Below are positions 7,595-16,216 of a stretch of DNA of 64,000 nucleotides, in pieces. This DNA comes from Nocardia sp. CC227C. GTDB taxonomy: Bacteria > Actinomycetota > Actinomycetes > Mycobacteriales > Mycobacteriaceae. The stretch covers positions 29,249 through 93,248 of the forward strand of contig NZ_JASITE010000024.1 of NCBI RefSeq assembly GCF_030767025.1. Direction: 5' to 3'. Every line of letters begins with the position of its first letter. Position 1 is the first letter of the stretch. The position numbers and the translations under genes were made by a program. Below the pieces are notes generated by a model that ran no database searches, was not told where the DNA came from, and saw nothing but the letters and a program-made list of their open reading frames with translations.

Positions 7595-8863
7595 ATGGCC
7601 GAGTACTGTCGACGCATCATCGATACGACGCTCGATGAGCTGCAACCGCAGCTTCGGGCGCTGGCGATCTTTGGTCCCAAGGGTGTCGGAAAGACCGCGA
7701 CCGCCCTGCAGCGAGCTCGAACGGTTTTCGATCTGAGTGTGCCGGCACAGCGTGAACTGGTCGGGGCCGATGCCGCGATCCTGACCGACGCCCCCGGACC
7801 CGTGCTCATTGATGAGTGGCAGCGGTTTCCCGAGGTCTGGGACCAGGTACGCCACGCCGTTGATGCCGGATCGCCGGCAGGTCACTTCATCATCGCCGGT
7901 AGTTCCGCACCTCGTGGCGCAATCGTCCACTCCGGTGCCGGCCGAATCGTACCTATGCGCATGCGACCGCTGAGCATCGCCGAACGTGGCATCGAAACAC
8001 CGTCCGTCCGACTGGCCGCCTTGCTCGACGGACAGCGAGAGGTCACGGGTCACACTTCGATTCGACTGCCCGACTACGTCGAAGAGATCACGACGTCCGG
8101 TTTTCCCGGGATCCGCGTGCTGCCCCCGCGCGTACGTCGTGCAGAACTCGATGCCTATCTCACCAACGTCGTTCAACGAGAGTTCCCGGAGCAGGGATAC
8201 CCGGTCCGGAAACCCGAAGTTCTGCGCGCCTGGCTCGCGGCGTATGCCGCCGCGACTTCGACCACCGCGGCATACTCGAAGGTCCTCGATGCCGCGACCG
8301 CCGGGCTGTCCAGCAAGCCGGCGAAGGAAACGACCATCGCATACCGAGACGCGTTGTCGTCGCTGTGGCTGCTCGATCCGATCCCCGCGTGGATTCCGAG
8401 CCGAAATCACCTGGACCGGCTGGGGCAGTCTCCCAAGCACCAGCTCGCCGATCCCGCTCTAGCCGCCCGCCTGCTCGGCTTGGATTCGGCGGCACTGCTG
8501 CGCGCCGAGCAGGGCAGTACGAAACTCACGGAGGGCACCATTCTCGGCAGCCTCTTCGAGCACCTGACGGCGCTCAGCATCCACACCTACGCTGAGGCCG
8601 CAGAAGCGCGCCTCGGGCACTTGCGCACCCGAAACGGCGACCACGAGGTCGATTTGGTGGTACAGCGTCCGGACGGGAGGATAGTCGCCTTCGAGATCAA
8701 GCTCTCCGATCGCGTTTCCGATGCCGACGTCAAACACTTGCATTGGCTCGGCGACCGCATCGGAAGCGATCTCATCGACTCGGCGGTCATCTACGCCGGA
8801 AAGTACGCTTACCGGCGCGGCGACGGCATCGCCGTCATCCCCCTGGCTCTGCTCGGGCCATGA
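7595..8863 (+). CDS. AAA-type ATPase with DUF4143 domain
   Basis: This encodes 422 residues. The Walker A loop is GPKGVGKT with K33, and the Walker B strand is VLIDEW with D73-E74. An arginine-rich sensor region follows. The C-terminal 130 residues hold the DUF4143 nuclease-like pattern EVDLVV...VAFEIKLS, whose D/E-x-K residues resemble a restriction-endonuclease-fold active site. Proteins of this class are common in accessory DNA and their function is mostly unknown. The gene starts 9 bases after a direct repeat, ends 4 bases from the stop of the convergent acyl-CoA dehydrogenase gene, and sits among fragments of that same gene, consistent with recent insertion. No partner gene lies beside it. 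Confidence 0.82.
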   Translation: MAEYCRRIIDTTLDELQPQLRALAIFGPKGVGKTATALQRARTVFDLSVPAQRELVGADAAILTDAPGPVLIDEWQRFPEVWDQVRHAVDAGSPAGHFIIAGSSAPRGAIVHSGAGRIVPMRMRPLSIAERGIETPSVRLAALLDGQREVTGHTSIRLPDYVEEITTSGFPGIRVLPPRVRRAELDAYLTNVVQREFPEQGYPVRKPEVLRAWLAAYAAATSTTAAYSKVLDAATAGLSSKPAKETTIAYRDALSSLWLLDPIPAWIPSRNHLDRLGQSPKHQLADPALAARLLGLDSAALLRAEQGSTKLTEGTILGSLFEHLTALSIHTYAEAAEARLGHLRTRNGDHEVDLVVQRPDGRIVAFEIKLSDRVSDADVKHLHWLGDRIGSDLIDSAVIYAGKYAYRRGDGIAVIPLALLGP

Positions 8864-8867
8864 CTCC

Positions 8868-10787
8868 CTACGCGGTCATGGCGTAAGCGCCGGCCAGCTC
8901 ACGAACCCGATCGAGCAGCTGCTCGAACCGTTCCGCGTCGGCCACCGGTCGACGAACCAGATCCAGGGCCCGCACCTGCTGCGCCCTGGTCGCGGAGGGC
9001 TTTCCGTTCAGCGTGACGGCGTGCTTCGAGAAGTCGCGCACGAACAGGTCGAAGAGTTGGTCGAGGATTACTGGGTCGGTGCCTTCGATGGCGGCTTGTT
9101 CCAGGATGAGTTGGGCGTACGGGAGCATCGTGAACAGCTCGCCCAGGGCGAAGAGGAAGTCGACGTCCTGTTGTTGGGCGGGGGTGGGGGTGGCGGCGGC
9201 GAGGAGGGTTTGGAAGGCGCGGGCCTGGTCGAGGAAGACGGCTACGTTGGGGATATGGGCGTGCTGCTCGAAGATCGGGCGCCAGTCGGCGAAGCGGATG
9301 CGGCCCAGGCCCTTGCTGGGGCCCTGGTGGAAGAGGAATTCGTCGTCGGCGGGGTCGCGGCGGGTGGGGACGGGAGGGTGTGCGGCGCGGGCGAATTCGG
9401 TCCGCAGCTTGGGCACCGCTTTGCTCGCCGGGGTGGCAACGCGGCGGCTGGCCCAGCTCAACGCTTCGGAGAGGGCGCGTACGGCTCCCTTCGGCGCGAG
9501 AGCCGTGCCGGGGAGGTAGCGCAGGGCGGCCAGGCCCGCGTCGGCGGGGTGGAACATGTAGGCGGGCATGAACTTCAGTGACAGGGCCAGGTTCACGTGC
9601 ACCGTGCCCTCCAGGCGCGGCAGGCCGAACATGCCGATCATGGCCATCGGGAAGTACATGTCGTTCTCGAAGCCGCGGGCGGCGATCACATCGGCGATGT
9701 CCTCGTAGAGCCGCTGCCCCTGCCGGGTCACCGACATCTTCTCGATGGCGTTGAACAGCAGATAGCGGCGGTCGTCCGCGTGCGCCGAACGCATGTAGTC
9801 GATGGCGCGTTCGCTGTAGAGCTTCATGCCGATCAGGCGCGCGTAGTTGTCCGCCAGCAGCGCGCGCACCTGTGGGAACTCGGTCACCTTGTGCCCGAAC
9901 AGGATTCGGTTCTCGGCGTGGGTGACGGCCTCGTACATGGCGTGCTCGCACGCGCCCACCGCGCCGAAGCCGAGATTGAACTTGCCGACGTTCACGGTGT
10001 TCATGGCGGCGTCGAACGCGTCGCGTCCGGTGTGCAGGATGTCCTCCTCGCGCACCGGATACCTGTCGAGATCGAAAGCGGCGACGTACATCTGGGAGTC
10101 CACCACGTTCTTGCGCAGCTTGTAGTTCTGGTGCCGGGAGTCGGCGGCGAAGAACAGGTAGCCCGAGTACTCCTCGTCGGTCATCTTCCGCAGGAAGTCG
10201 GCCGAGTCGATGATCGGCCTGTCGGCGCGGCGGCCGAACACCGAAACCATTGCCGCCGCATTGCCGTTGCCGATGTAGTACTTGCCGCCGGTGGCGGTGA
10301 AGCCGCCGCGCGCCTTCGGCTCGAGGATCATGTCGGTGGCGTAGATGTCCGCGCCGTGCGCCTGCTCGGAGAGGCCGAAGGCGAAGATCTCACCGGAGTC
10401 CAGAGCGGCCGCGGCCCGGGCCTTCGCGGCCTCGTTGCGGCTCTGCCAGATGGGTCCCAGGCCGAGAATGGTGACCTGCCAGACGTACCAGTACTGCATG
10501 CCGTAGAAGCCGAGGATCTTCGACAGCATGGCGATGCGGGCGGTGTCCCAGCGTTTGTTCGGATCGCCGTCGGCCTGCGCGGCGGGAGTCAGGAAAGTGG
10601 CGAACACCTTCTCGCTCTTCACGAAATCCAGGAAGTCGGAGTACCAGACGCGGTCGCGGCTGTCGGCGAGCAGCCGCGCCTTGCCCTTGCGCTCGAACCA
10701 GTCCACGGTGGCGCGCAGCAGGCGGCGGGTCTCCGCGTCGAACTCGGCGAACTCGCAGGTCTTCGGGTTGAACAGGGTGTCGCTCAT
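8868..10787 (-). CDS. long acyl-CoA dehydrogenase/oxidase-family protein
   Basis: This encodes 639 residues. The acyl-CoA dehydrogenase fold is visible: an N-terminal helical part with WYSDFLDFV, the middle domain around FAFGLSEQAHGADI, and a helical C-terminal region with ALRYLPGTALAPKGAVRAL. The length, longer than a normal 380-residue FadE, recalls acyl-CoA oxidases. The likely substrate is a fatty acyl-CoA, but its chain length cannot be read. A TetR gene is transcribed divergently, and the gap between them holds two matching palindromes, so this gene is probably the TetR target. Two degraded pieces of a close paralogue lie at 4909-5035 and 7482-7520. Confidence 0.88.
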   Translation of the reverse strand: MSDTLFNPKTCEFAEFDAETRRLLRATVDWFERKGKARLLADSRDRVWYSDFLDFVKSEKVFATFLTPAAQADGDPNKRWDTARIAMLSKILGFYGMQYWYVWQVTILGLGPIWQSRNEAAKARAAAALDSGEIFAFGLSEQAHGADIYATDMILEPKARGGFTATGGKYYIGNGNAAAMVSVFGRRADRPIIDSADFLRKMTDEEYSGYLFFAADSRHQNYKLRKNVVDSQMYVAAFDLDRYPVREEDILHTGRDAFDAAMNTVNVGKFNLGFGAVGACEHAMYEAVTHAENRILFGHKVTEFPQVRALLADNYARLIGMKLYSERAIDYMRSAHADDRRYLLFNAIEKMSVTRQGQRLYEDIADVIAARGFENDMYFPMAMIGMFGLPRLEGTVHVNLALSLKFMPAYMFHPADAGLAALRYLPGTALAPKGAVRALSEALSWASRRVATPASKAVPKLRTEFARAAHPPVPTRRDPADDEFLFHQGPSKGLGRIRFADWRPIFEQHAHIPNVAVFLDQARAFQTLLAAATPTPAQQQDVDFLFALGELFTMLPYAQLILEQAAIEGTDPVILDQLFDLFVRDFSKHAVTLNGKPSATRAQQVRALDLVRRPVADAERFEQLLDRVRELAGAYAMTA

Positions 10788-10839
10788 GGTCGGCTCCTCC
10801 GCCCCCGGGCGGCGGCGCGCGGGACGATCCGGTCGATTT

Positions 10840-10872
10840 CATTCGTGAATGTAGCATTATCATTCGCCAATG
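10840..10872. promoter_or_regulatory. paired palindromes in the fadE/tetR divergent promoter
   Basis: CATTCGTGAATG (10840-10851) and CATTCGCCAATG (10861-10872) share CATTCG at one end and AATG at the other, and start 21 bases apart, two helical turns. They sit 53-85 bases upstream of the dehydrogenase and 72-104 upstream of the TetR gene. A pair of TetR dimer sites is the simplest reading. Confidence 0.5.
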
Positions 10873-10943
10873 CAGGAAACAATCGTGTGAAACCCTGTGA
10901 CCAGCTGATCACCGCGACGCGGGCGCTGCTATCGTCGGTGCCC

Positions 10944-11570
10944 ATGGGTACCGAACCGGCTGTCCGGCCGCGCCAGCGCGCACAGCATCTCGGGCCCGAG
11001 CGCCGCCGCCCGCAAGTGCTGGACACCGCGCTGGAGATCGCGGTGGAGAGCGGCATCGCGGCCGTGACCATCGCCGCCGTGGCCGACCGCATGAAGGTCA
11101 CCCGCCCGGTCGTCTACGCCTGCTACGCCGATCGCGTGGAACTCATCGAGGCGCTCATGCGCCGTGAGGAGGACTACCTGCTGCGCGGCATTCTCGATGT
11201 GCTGCCGCGCCGCCGGGTGGAGGCCGACGAGGCGGTGTTCGTGGAGGGCTTCCGCGCCCTGCTGCATGTGGTCGCCAACCGTCCGGAGAGCTGGCGACTC
11301 CTCTACGGCAACCCCGACCCGGCCGTCGCCGACTCCTTCGGCCGCGGCCGCCAACTCGCGGTGGAACGCTGCACCCGCCGCCTCCGGCCCACCCTGCGCG
11401 CCTGGGGCACCGCGGACGCCGACCGCAAACTTCCCGCGCTGGTGGAACTCTGGGTCTCCGCGGGCGAGGGCGCGGTCCGCACCCTGCTGTCCGGCGCGGG
11501 CGAGTGGACCCCCGACACCCTGGGCGAATTCGTCGGCGCGGCCGTGTACCGCGCACTGCGCCACGCCTGA
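10944..11570 (+). CDS. TetR-family transcriptional regulator
   Basis: This encodes 208 residues. The N-terminal helix-turn-helix is clear (IAAVADRMKVTRPVVYACY, about residues 38-57), preceded by a basic stretch with RRRPQVLDTAL. The C-terminal ligand domain is of the TetR_C type and gives no clue to the inducer. I chose the ATG at 10944 because the helix-turn-helix then starts at the usual distance; upstream codons run into the promoter. It is divergent from the long acyl-CoA dehydrogenase gene, with two palindromes in the gap, so it probably represses that gene and itself and may respond to an acyl-CoA. Confidence 0.88.
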   Translation: MGTEPAVRPRQRAQHLGPERRRPQVLDTALEIAVESGIAAVTIAAVADRMKVTRPVVYACYADRVELIEALMRREEDYLLRGILDVLPRRRVEADEAVFVEGFRALLHVVANRPESWRLLYGNPDPAVADSFGRGRQLAVERCTRRLRPTLRAWGTADADRKLPALVELWVSAGEGAVRTLLSGAGEWTPDTLGEFVGAAVYRALRHA

Positions 11571-11726
11571 CCAGTGACGCTCGTGCGCCGGGGCCGCGCA
11601 GCCGGGGAACAGATACCCGGAGAATTCGCCTGCCCTACACGCCCGAGTTGCCGGGACACTCCGGTTTTGTAGTGCGACAGCGCTACCGTCGACATGCGTC
11701 AACGGCACGTGACAAGGAGCTCCGCC

Positions 11727-11990
11727 ATGGGCATCATCGTCATGATCATCATCGGTCTCATCGCGGGTGCCATTGCCCGCCTGCTCGTTCCGGGCAAGGA
11801 GGATATGGGCTGGATCGCCACCATCCTGCTCGGAATCGCGGGCGGGTACGTCGGCGGCACGCTCGGCAGCCTGGTGTTCGCACCGCACGAGTTCGACTTC
11901 CGGCCACCGGTGGAGCACTCCTTCATCGGCGCGATCATCGGCGCGGTCATCCTGCTGGTGGCCTACAAGTTCATTCGCGCCCGGGTCTGA
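11727..11990 (+). CDS. GlsB/YeaQ/YmgE-family small membrane protein
   Basis: This encodes 87 residues with three hydrophobic helices (about 2-20, 27-48 and 65-82) rich in glycine. The pattern IIIGLIAGAIARLLVPGKE followed by GWIATILLGIAGGYVGG is that of the transglycosylase-associated (YeaQ/YmgE) stress membrane family. Its molecular role is poorly defined; it is often induced by envelope or acid stress. A Shine-Dalgarno AAGGAG lies about 8 bases before the ATG, which favours this start over the ATG 33 bases upstream. Its last 28 bases overlap the 3' end of the convergent gene. Confidence 0.88.
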   Translation: MGIIVMIIIGLIAGAIARLLVPGKEDMGWIATILLGIAGGYVGGTLGSLVFAPHEFDFRPPVEHSFIGAIIGAVILLVAYKFIRARV

Positions 11991-13456
11991 TCGCGGCGCG
12001 TGCCGAGCGCGCCGAACAGGGCGGCCAGCGGCAGCACGGATTTCGGGTCGAAGGGCTGTCGCCAGAACCCGCCGTGATTGGCGTCGGCGTACAGCAGCGC
12101 TTCCGGGTGTTCGGTGGGCGGCACCGGATCGGCCAGGTCCACGGCGAGTTTCGCGGCCATCAGGTAGCGCGTGGTCCGGGCGTCGAAGACCTCGACCCCG
12201 AACCGCGACGCACCGGCGTACGCGTACCGGAACACCCGGTTGGCGGTGACCGAACGGGTCCACGAGGCCGGAGCCACACTGAGCGACACCGGATTTCCGT
12301 CCGCCGCCGCCACTAGTCCGCGCCACCGCTGGATGCGTTTGGCCAGCGCGTAATTGGGTCCCTGCATGGGCAGCAGCAGGTCGGCCACGCCCCAGCGCGT
12401 CCCGTCGGCGGCCGCGTGTTCGGTGGAATAACCGCGCCGACAGAGCTCTCCACCGCTGGCCAGCCGCAGTCCACCCTGCACGACGCGCATGATCCGCCCG
12501 CGCGCCGCCCAGCCGCGCCGTGCGTGGTCGACCACGCGGTCCGGCACCAGGTAGGCGTCGGTGGGCGTGCTCAGGTAGGCGACCCCGGTCCCGGGACGCA
12601 GCCACATCAGCTGCGCGGCTACGGCGTCGGCGGCGGCCGTGAGCGCGACGTGTCGCGCGCCGTGCGCGTACCCGTACATGCCGACCACCAGGTCCCGGTC
12701 GGCGGCGGCGGTGGCCAGCAGCCAGGCCGTGACCTCGGGCACGGCGGCGGTGACATCCATGCCGGCGGCCCCCTCGCGATGCGGCACGGTGACCGCGCCC
12801 GCCCCGCGCCGGGCGATCTCCCCGATCCGGTCGGCGACCGCCGGTGTCGGCACGTCGACGGCGAGCACCTGCGCGCCCCATTCGCACAGCGGTTCCAGGG
12901 GACCCAGCGCTGCGGCGGCCCCGAGCAGCGCGATCTGCCGACCGGGCACGCGCAGCACCGACGGGTCGACGATGGCGCGCTCCAGCGCGGTGACGAAGCC
13001 GTATTCCACGATGCCCCGCTCGTGCCAGCGGTGCAGTTGATCGCGCAGCGCCGCACCGGACAGGCGGGTGCCCCCGTAGGGCACGGAGAGGACGGTGCCG
13101 GGCTGCCGGTCGCCGTGGATGGTGACGGCCTTGTGGGTCACCGTATCCGGCCAGGTGCGATCCGCGATGGCGGTCTCCTCGGCGCCGATGCGATAGCGCA
13201 GCACCCGGCGGGCGGCGTCGAGTCCGGCCACGGCGGTGCGCAGGGTGTCGGCGGGCGCGTGCGCCCCCAAGGCGGTCGCCGCGACGAAGTGCTCGCGGTA
13301 GTCCGTATGCCAGGACGCGGCGTTCTCGATCCGTGCCGCACGCCCGGGATCGGCGTCGCGCACCGCCGCCGCGAGGATGGCCCGTCCGGCGGACGACGCC
13401 GACCGCACCCCGTCGACCAGCGGAAACACCACACCCTGCGAATCACCAGCTGACAT
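11963..13456 (-). CDS. conserved protein with Rossmann-like segment, function unknown
   Basis: This encodes 497 residues from the ATG at 13456; open codons continue upstream, but they contain Cys/Arg-rich sequence typical of intergenic DNA and cross the promoter. Around the centre, GRQIALLGAAAALGPLEP followed by an acidic end (VLAVDVP) looks like a nucleotide-binding beta-alpha-beta unit. Other motifs are LLLPMQGPNYALAKRIQRW and a C-terminal ANHGGFWRQPFDPKSVLPLA. I recognise the family only as a conserved hypothetical. It is divergent from hmgA across 181 bases, so it may share regulation with tyrosine catabolism. It overlaps the convergent small membrane gene by 28 bases. Confidence 0.75.
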   Translation of the reverse strand: MSAGDSQGVVFPLVDGVRSASSAGRAILAAAVRDADPGRAARIENAASWHTDYREHFVAATALGAHAPADTLRTAVAGLDAARRVLRYRIGAEETAIADRTWPDTVTHKAVTIHGDRQPGTVLSVPYGGTRLSGAALRDQLHRWHERGIVEYGFVTALERAIVDPSVLRVPGRQIALLGAAAALGPLEPLCEWGAQVLAVDVPTPAVADRIGEIARRGAGAVTVPHREGAAGMDVTAAVPEVTAWLLATAAADRDLVVGMYGYAHGARHVALTAAADAVAAQLMWLRPGTGVAYLSTPTDAYLVPDRVVDHARRGWAARGRIMRVVQGGLRLASGGELCRRGYSTEHAAADGTRWGVADLLLPMQGPNYALAKRIQRWRGLVAAADGNPVSLSVAPASWTRSVTANRVFRYAYAGASRFGVEVFDARTTRYLMAAKLAVDLADPVPPTEHPEALLYADANHGGFWRQPFDPKSVLPLAALFGALGTRRDQTRARMNL

Positions 13457-13637
13457 AACCACCTTGCACTTTCTGTCGCGATTGTTCGATCCACCTCGTC
13501 GGAAACGCAATGAAAATCCACAGCAGATGCACAAATAGTGCGTATTGCTCACGACAATCTGCCACGCGGGCCGTGAGCCCGTGGCTACGATATACGCCGA
13601 GGGGAGTCGGACAGGCGGTCTGACGGAAGGTCCGGTC

Positions 13638-14840
13638 ATGGCGTTTTATCGGCAGGTGGGAACGGTGCCGCCCAAACGGCACACCCAACACCGTGATGCC
13701 CACGGCAAGCTCTACTACGAGGAGTTGATGGGCGAGGAGGGCTTCTCCGGCGATTCGTCGCTGCTCTACCACCGCGGCCTGCCACCGGCCATCGTGGACA
13801 GCGAGGTCTGGCTGGTGCCCGATCAGCGCACCTTCCCGAATCATCCACTGCAACACCGGCATCTGCGGCTGCACGAGCTGTTCGGAGGCGACAAGCCGGA
13901 CGGCACCGACGTGGTGACGGGGCGGCGGCTGCTGCTGGGCAACGCCGATGTGCGCATCTCGTACGTGGCGGCGGCGCGGCCGTCGCCGCTGTACCGCAAT
14001 GCCGTCGGCGACGAGCTGGTGTACATCGAGTCCGGCGCTGGCCGGGTGGAGACGGTCTTCGGCGCGCTGCCGGTGCGCCAGGGCCACCAGGTGCTGCTGC
14101 CGCGCGCCACCACGCACCGCTGGCTGCCGGAGGGTCCGGAACCGCTGCGGGCCTATGTGATCGAGGCGTCGGGCCATATCACCCCGCCCAAGCGCTACCT
14201 GTCGAAATACGGCCAGTTCCTGGAGCATTCGCCGTACTGCGAGCGGGATCTGCACGGCCCCGCCGAACCGCTGCTGGCGGACGGGGAGGACGTCGAGGTG
14301 CTGGTGAAGCACCGCCCGGCCGGTGAGATCGTCGGCACCCGACTGATTTACGCGACACACCCGTTCGATGTGGTGGGCTGGGACGGCTGCCTGTACCCGT
14401 TCACCTTCGATATCGCCGACTTCGAGCCGATCACCGGCCGCGTGCACCAACCGCCGCCCGCGCATCAGGCGTTCGAGGGCTCCAACTTCGTGGTGTGCAA
14501 CTTCGTGCCGCGCAAGGTGGACTACCACCCGCTCTCGATTCCGGTGCCCTACTACCACTCCAATGTGGACTCCGACGAGATCATGTTCTACTGCGGCGGC
14601 AATTACGAGGCGCGCCGGGGCTCGGGTATCGCGCAGGGCTCGGTGTCGGTGCATCCGGGCGGCTACGCGCACGGTCCGCAGCCGGGGGCATACGAGCGCA
14701 GCATCGGCGCGGAGTTCTTCGACGAGCTGGCGGTCATGGTCGACACCTTCCGGCCGCTCGGACTCGGTGAGGGCGCGCTGGCCTGCGAGGATCCCGAATA
14801 CGCGTGGACCTGGTCCGGCCGCGGGCCGGGAATTCGGTGA
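13638..14840 (+). CDS. hmgA: homogentisate 1,2-dioxygenase
   Basis: This encodes 400 residues. The enzyme is iron-dependent and opens the ring of homogentisate to maleylacetoacetate in tyrosine and phenylalanine breakdown. The N-terminus MAFYRQVGTVPPKRHTQ and the segment YYEELMGEEGF are family hallmarks. The putative iron ligands are H307 in YYHSN, E314 in SDEIMF and H345 in YAHGP. Length is about 40 residues shorter than the animal enzyme, normal for actinobacteria. A GGAAGG Shine-Dalgarno precedes the ATG. The fumarylacetoacetase gene follows on the same strand, so two consecutive steps are together; no maleylacetoacetate isomerase is seen nearby. Confidence 0.95.
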   Translation: MAFYRQVGTVPPKRHTQHRDAHGKLYYEELMGEEGFSGDSSLLYHRGLPPAIVDSEVWLVPDQRTFPNHPLQHRHLRLHELFGGDKPDGTDVVTGRRLLLGNADVRISYVAAARPSPLYRNAVGDELVYIESGAGRVETVFGALPVRQGHQVLLPRATTHRWLPEGPEPLRAYVIEASGHITPPKRYLSKYGQFLEHSPYCERDLHGPAEPLLADGEDVEVLVKHRPAGEIVGTRLIYATHPFDVVGWDGCLYPFTFDIADFEPITGRVHQPPPAHQAFEGSNFVVCNFVPRKVDYHPLSIPVPYYHSNVDSDEIMFYCGGNYEARRGSGIAQGSVSVHPGGYAHGPQPGAYERSIGAEFFDELAVMVDTFRPLGLGEGALACEDPEYAWTWSGRGPGIR

Positions 14841-14902
14841 ATGCGGGACATCCCCGCCCGCACGATGGTGCGGGCCCGTCCCGCCTGCTCGGAGGAGATA
14901 CG

Positions 14903-16084
14903 GTGAACAGTCGAGTGCGCATCGAGGTGCCGGCGGATTCCGGATTCGGGCCGGGGCATCTGCCCTACGGGGTGTTCCAACCCAGCGGTGGCGAACCGCG
15001 CGTGGGGGCGCGGTTGGGCGACTGCGTGGTGGATCTGGCGGTGGCACTGGATGATCCGATGTTCGCCCGGCCCAGCCTCAATGCCTTCATGGCGCAGGGT
15101 CCGGCCATCTGGCGGGAGGTGCGCGAGCGGCTGCAGGCGGCGGCCGAGGGGGAATTCCCCGCCGCCGCCGTCCATTCCGTCTCGGCCGTGCGGCTGCTGT
15201 TGCCGGTGGAGGTCGGCGACTACGTCGACTTCTACGCCAGCATCGACCACGCCACCAACGCCGGTCGCATCTTCCGGCCGGATTCCGAACCGCTGCTGCC
15301 GAATTGGCGGCACCTGCCGGTGGGCTACCACGGTCGCGCGGGCACCGTGGTGGTCTCCGGAACCGAGGTGGTCCGCCCCTGCGGCCAGCGCCGCGGCGCT
15401 TCGGGCGCACCGGATTTCGGTCCGACGCAGCGGCTCGACATCGAGGCGGAACTGGGCTTCGTGGTCGGCGCGGACTCCGAGCGCGGCACCGCCGTCGATA
15501 CCGGCGCGTTCGCCGATCACGTCTTCGGGGTGGCGCTGGTCAACGACTGGTCCGCCCGTGACATCCAGGCGTGGGAGGCGCAGCCGCTGGGCCCCTTCCT
15601 CGGCAAGTCGTTCGCGACATCGCTGGCGGCCTGGGTGACCCCCTTGGACGCACTGCGGGAGGCGCGGATCCCGCTGCCCGAGCAGGAGCCGCGACCGCTG
15701 CCCTACCTGCGCGACAGCGCGCCGTGGGGTCTCGACATCGAACTGCGGGTGGAGTGGAACGGGCAGCTCGTCGCCACTCCCCCGTACGCGCGCATGTACT
15801 GGTCTCCGGCGCAGATGCTCGCCCATATGACGGTCAACGGGGCCTCGGTGCGCACCGGCGACCTGTTCGCGTCGGGCACCGTTTCCGGACCGCAGCGCCA
15901 CGAGCGCGGCTCGCTGCTGGAATTGAGCTGGGGCGGCACCGAACCCGTGGATGTGGGCGGCGCGAAGCGGACGTATCTGGAGGACGGCGACGAGGTGGTG
16001 ATCACGGCGTCGGCCCCGGCGGTGGACGGCGGACGGCTCACGCTCGGCGAGGTCCGGGGCTCGGTCCGGCCCGCACGCCCCTGA
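14903..16084 (+). CDS. fahA: fumarylacetoacetase
   Basis: This encodes 393 residues from the GTG at 14903, chosen because a perfect GGAGGAG lies 5 bases upstream. It hydrolyses fumarylacetoacetate to fumarate and acetoacetate, the last step of tyrosine breakdown. The metal ligands expected from the animal enzyme are all present at matching spacings: D109 in VDFYASIDH, E181 and E183 in IEAELG, and D215 in VNDWSARD. The SIDHATNAGRIFRP and PVGYHGRAGT segments are also diagnostic. It lies 62 bases after hmgA and is probably co-transcribed with it. Confidence 0.95.
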   Translation: MNSRVRIEVPADSGFGPGHLPYGVFQPSGGEPRVGARLGDCVVDLAVALDDPMFARPSLNAFMAQGPAIWREVRERLQAAAEGEFPAAAVHSVSAVRLLLPVEVGDYVDFYASIDHATNAGRIFRPDSEPLLPNWRHLPVGYHGRAGTVVVSGTEVVRPCGQRRGASGAPDFGPTQRLDIEAELGFVVGADSERGTAVDTGAFADHVFGVALVNDWSARDIQAWEAQPLGPFLGKSFATSLAAWVTPLDALREARIPLPEQEPRPLPYLRDSAPWGLDIELRVEWNGQLVATPPYARMYWSPAQMLAHMTVNGASVRTGDLFASGTVSGPQRHERGSLLELSWGGTEPVDVGGAKRTYLEDGDEVVITASAPAVDGGRLTLGEVRGSVRPARP

Positions 16085-16112
16085 CCTCCGGAAGCGCCGC
16101 GATCGCCATCCG

Positions 16113-16158
16113 ATAGCCGATCGGCATGCCCATGACCATGGTCACAGCCGATCGCTAT
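16113..16158. promoter_or_regulatory. nested inverted repeats upstream of the MMPL gene
   Basis: A perfect 12-base palindrome TGACCATGGTCA (16133-16144) is enclosed by an imperfect outer pair, ATAGCCGATCGG (16113-16124) and CCGATCGCTAT (16148-16158). The set ends 58 bases before the transporter start. It could be an operator, or a hairpin in the leader RNA. Confidence 0.45.
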
Positions 16159-16216
16159 GGCGGGAGGTGGACGGCTACCGTGCCGAAGTTGGGAAACTCC
16201 GGAGGGCAGTGCGTCG

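Noticed and set aside
13457..13639. 61-residue upstream extension of the Rossmann-like protein
   Set aside because: It crosses the divergent promoter of hmgA and has Cys/Arg-rich sequence unlike the rest; the ATG at 13456 is preferred.
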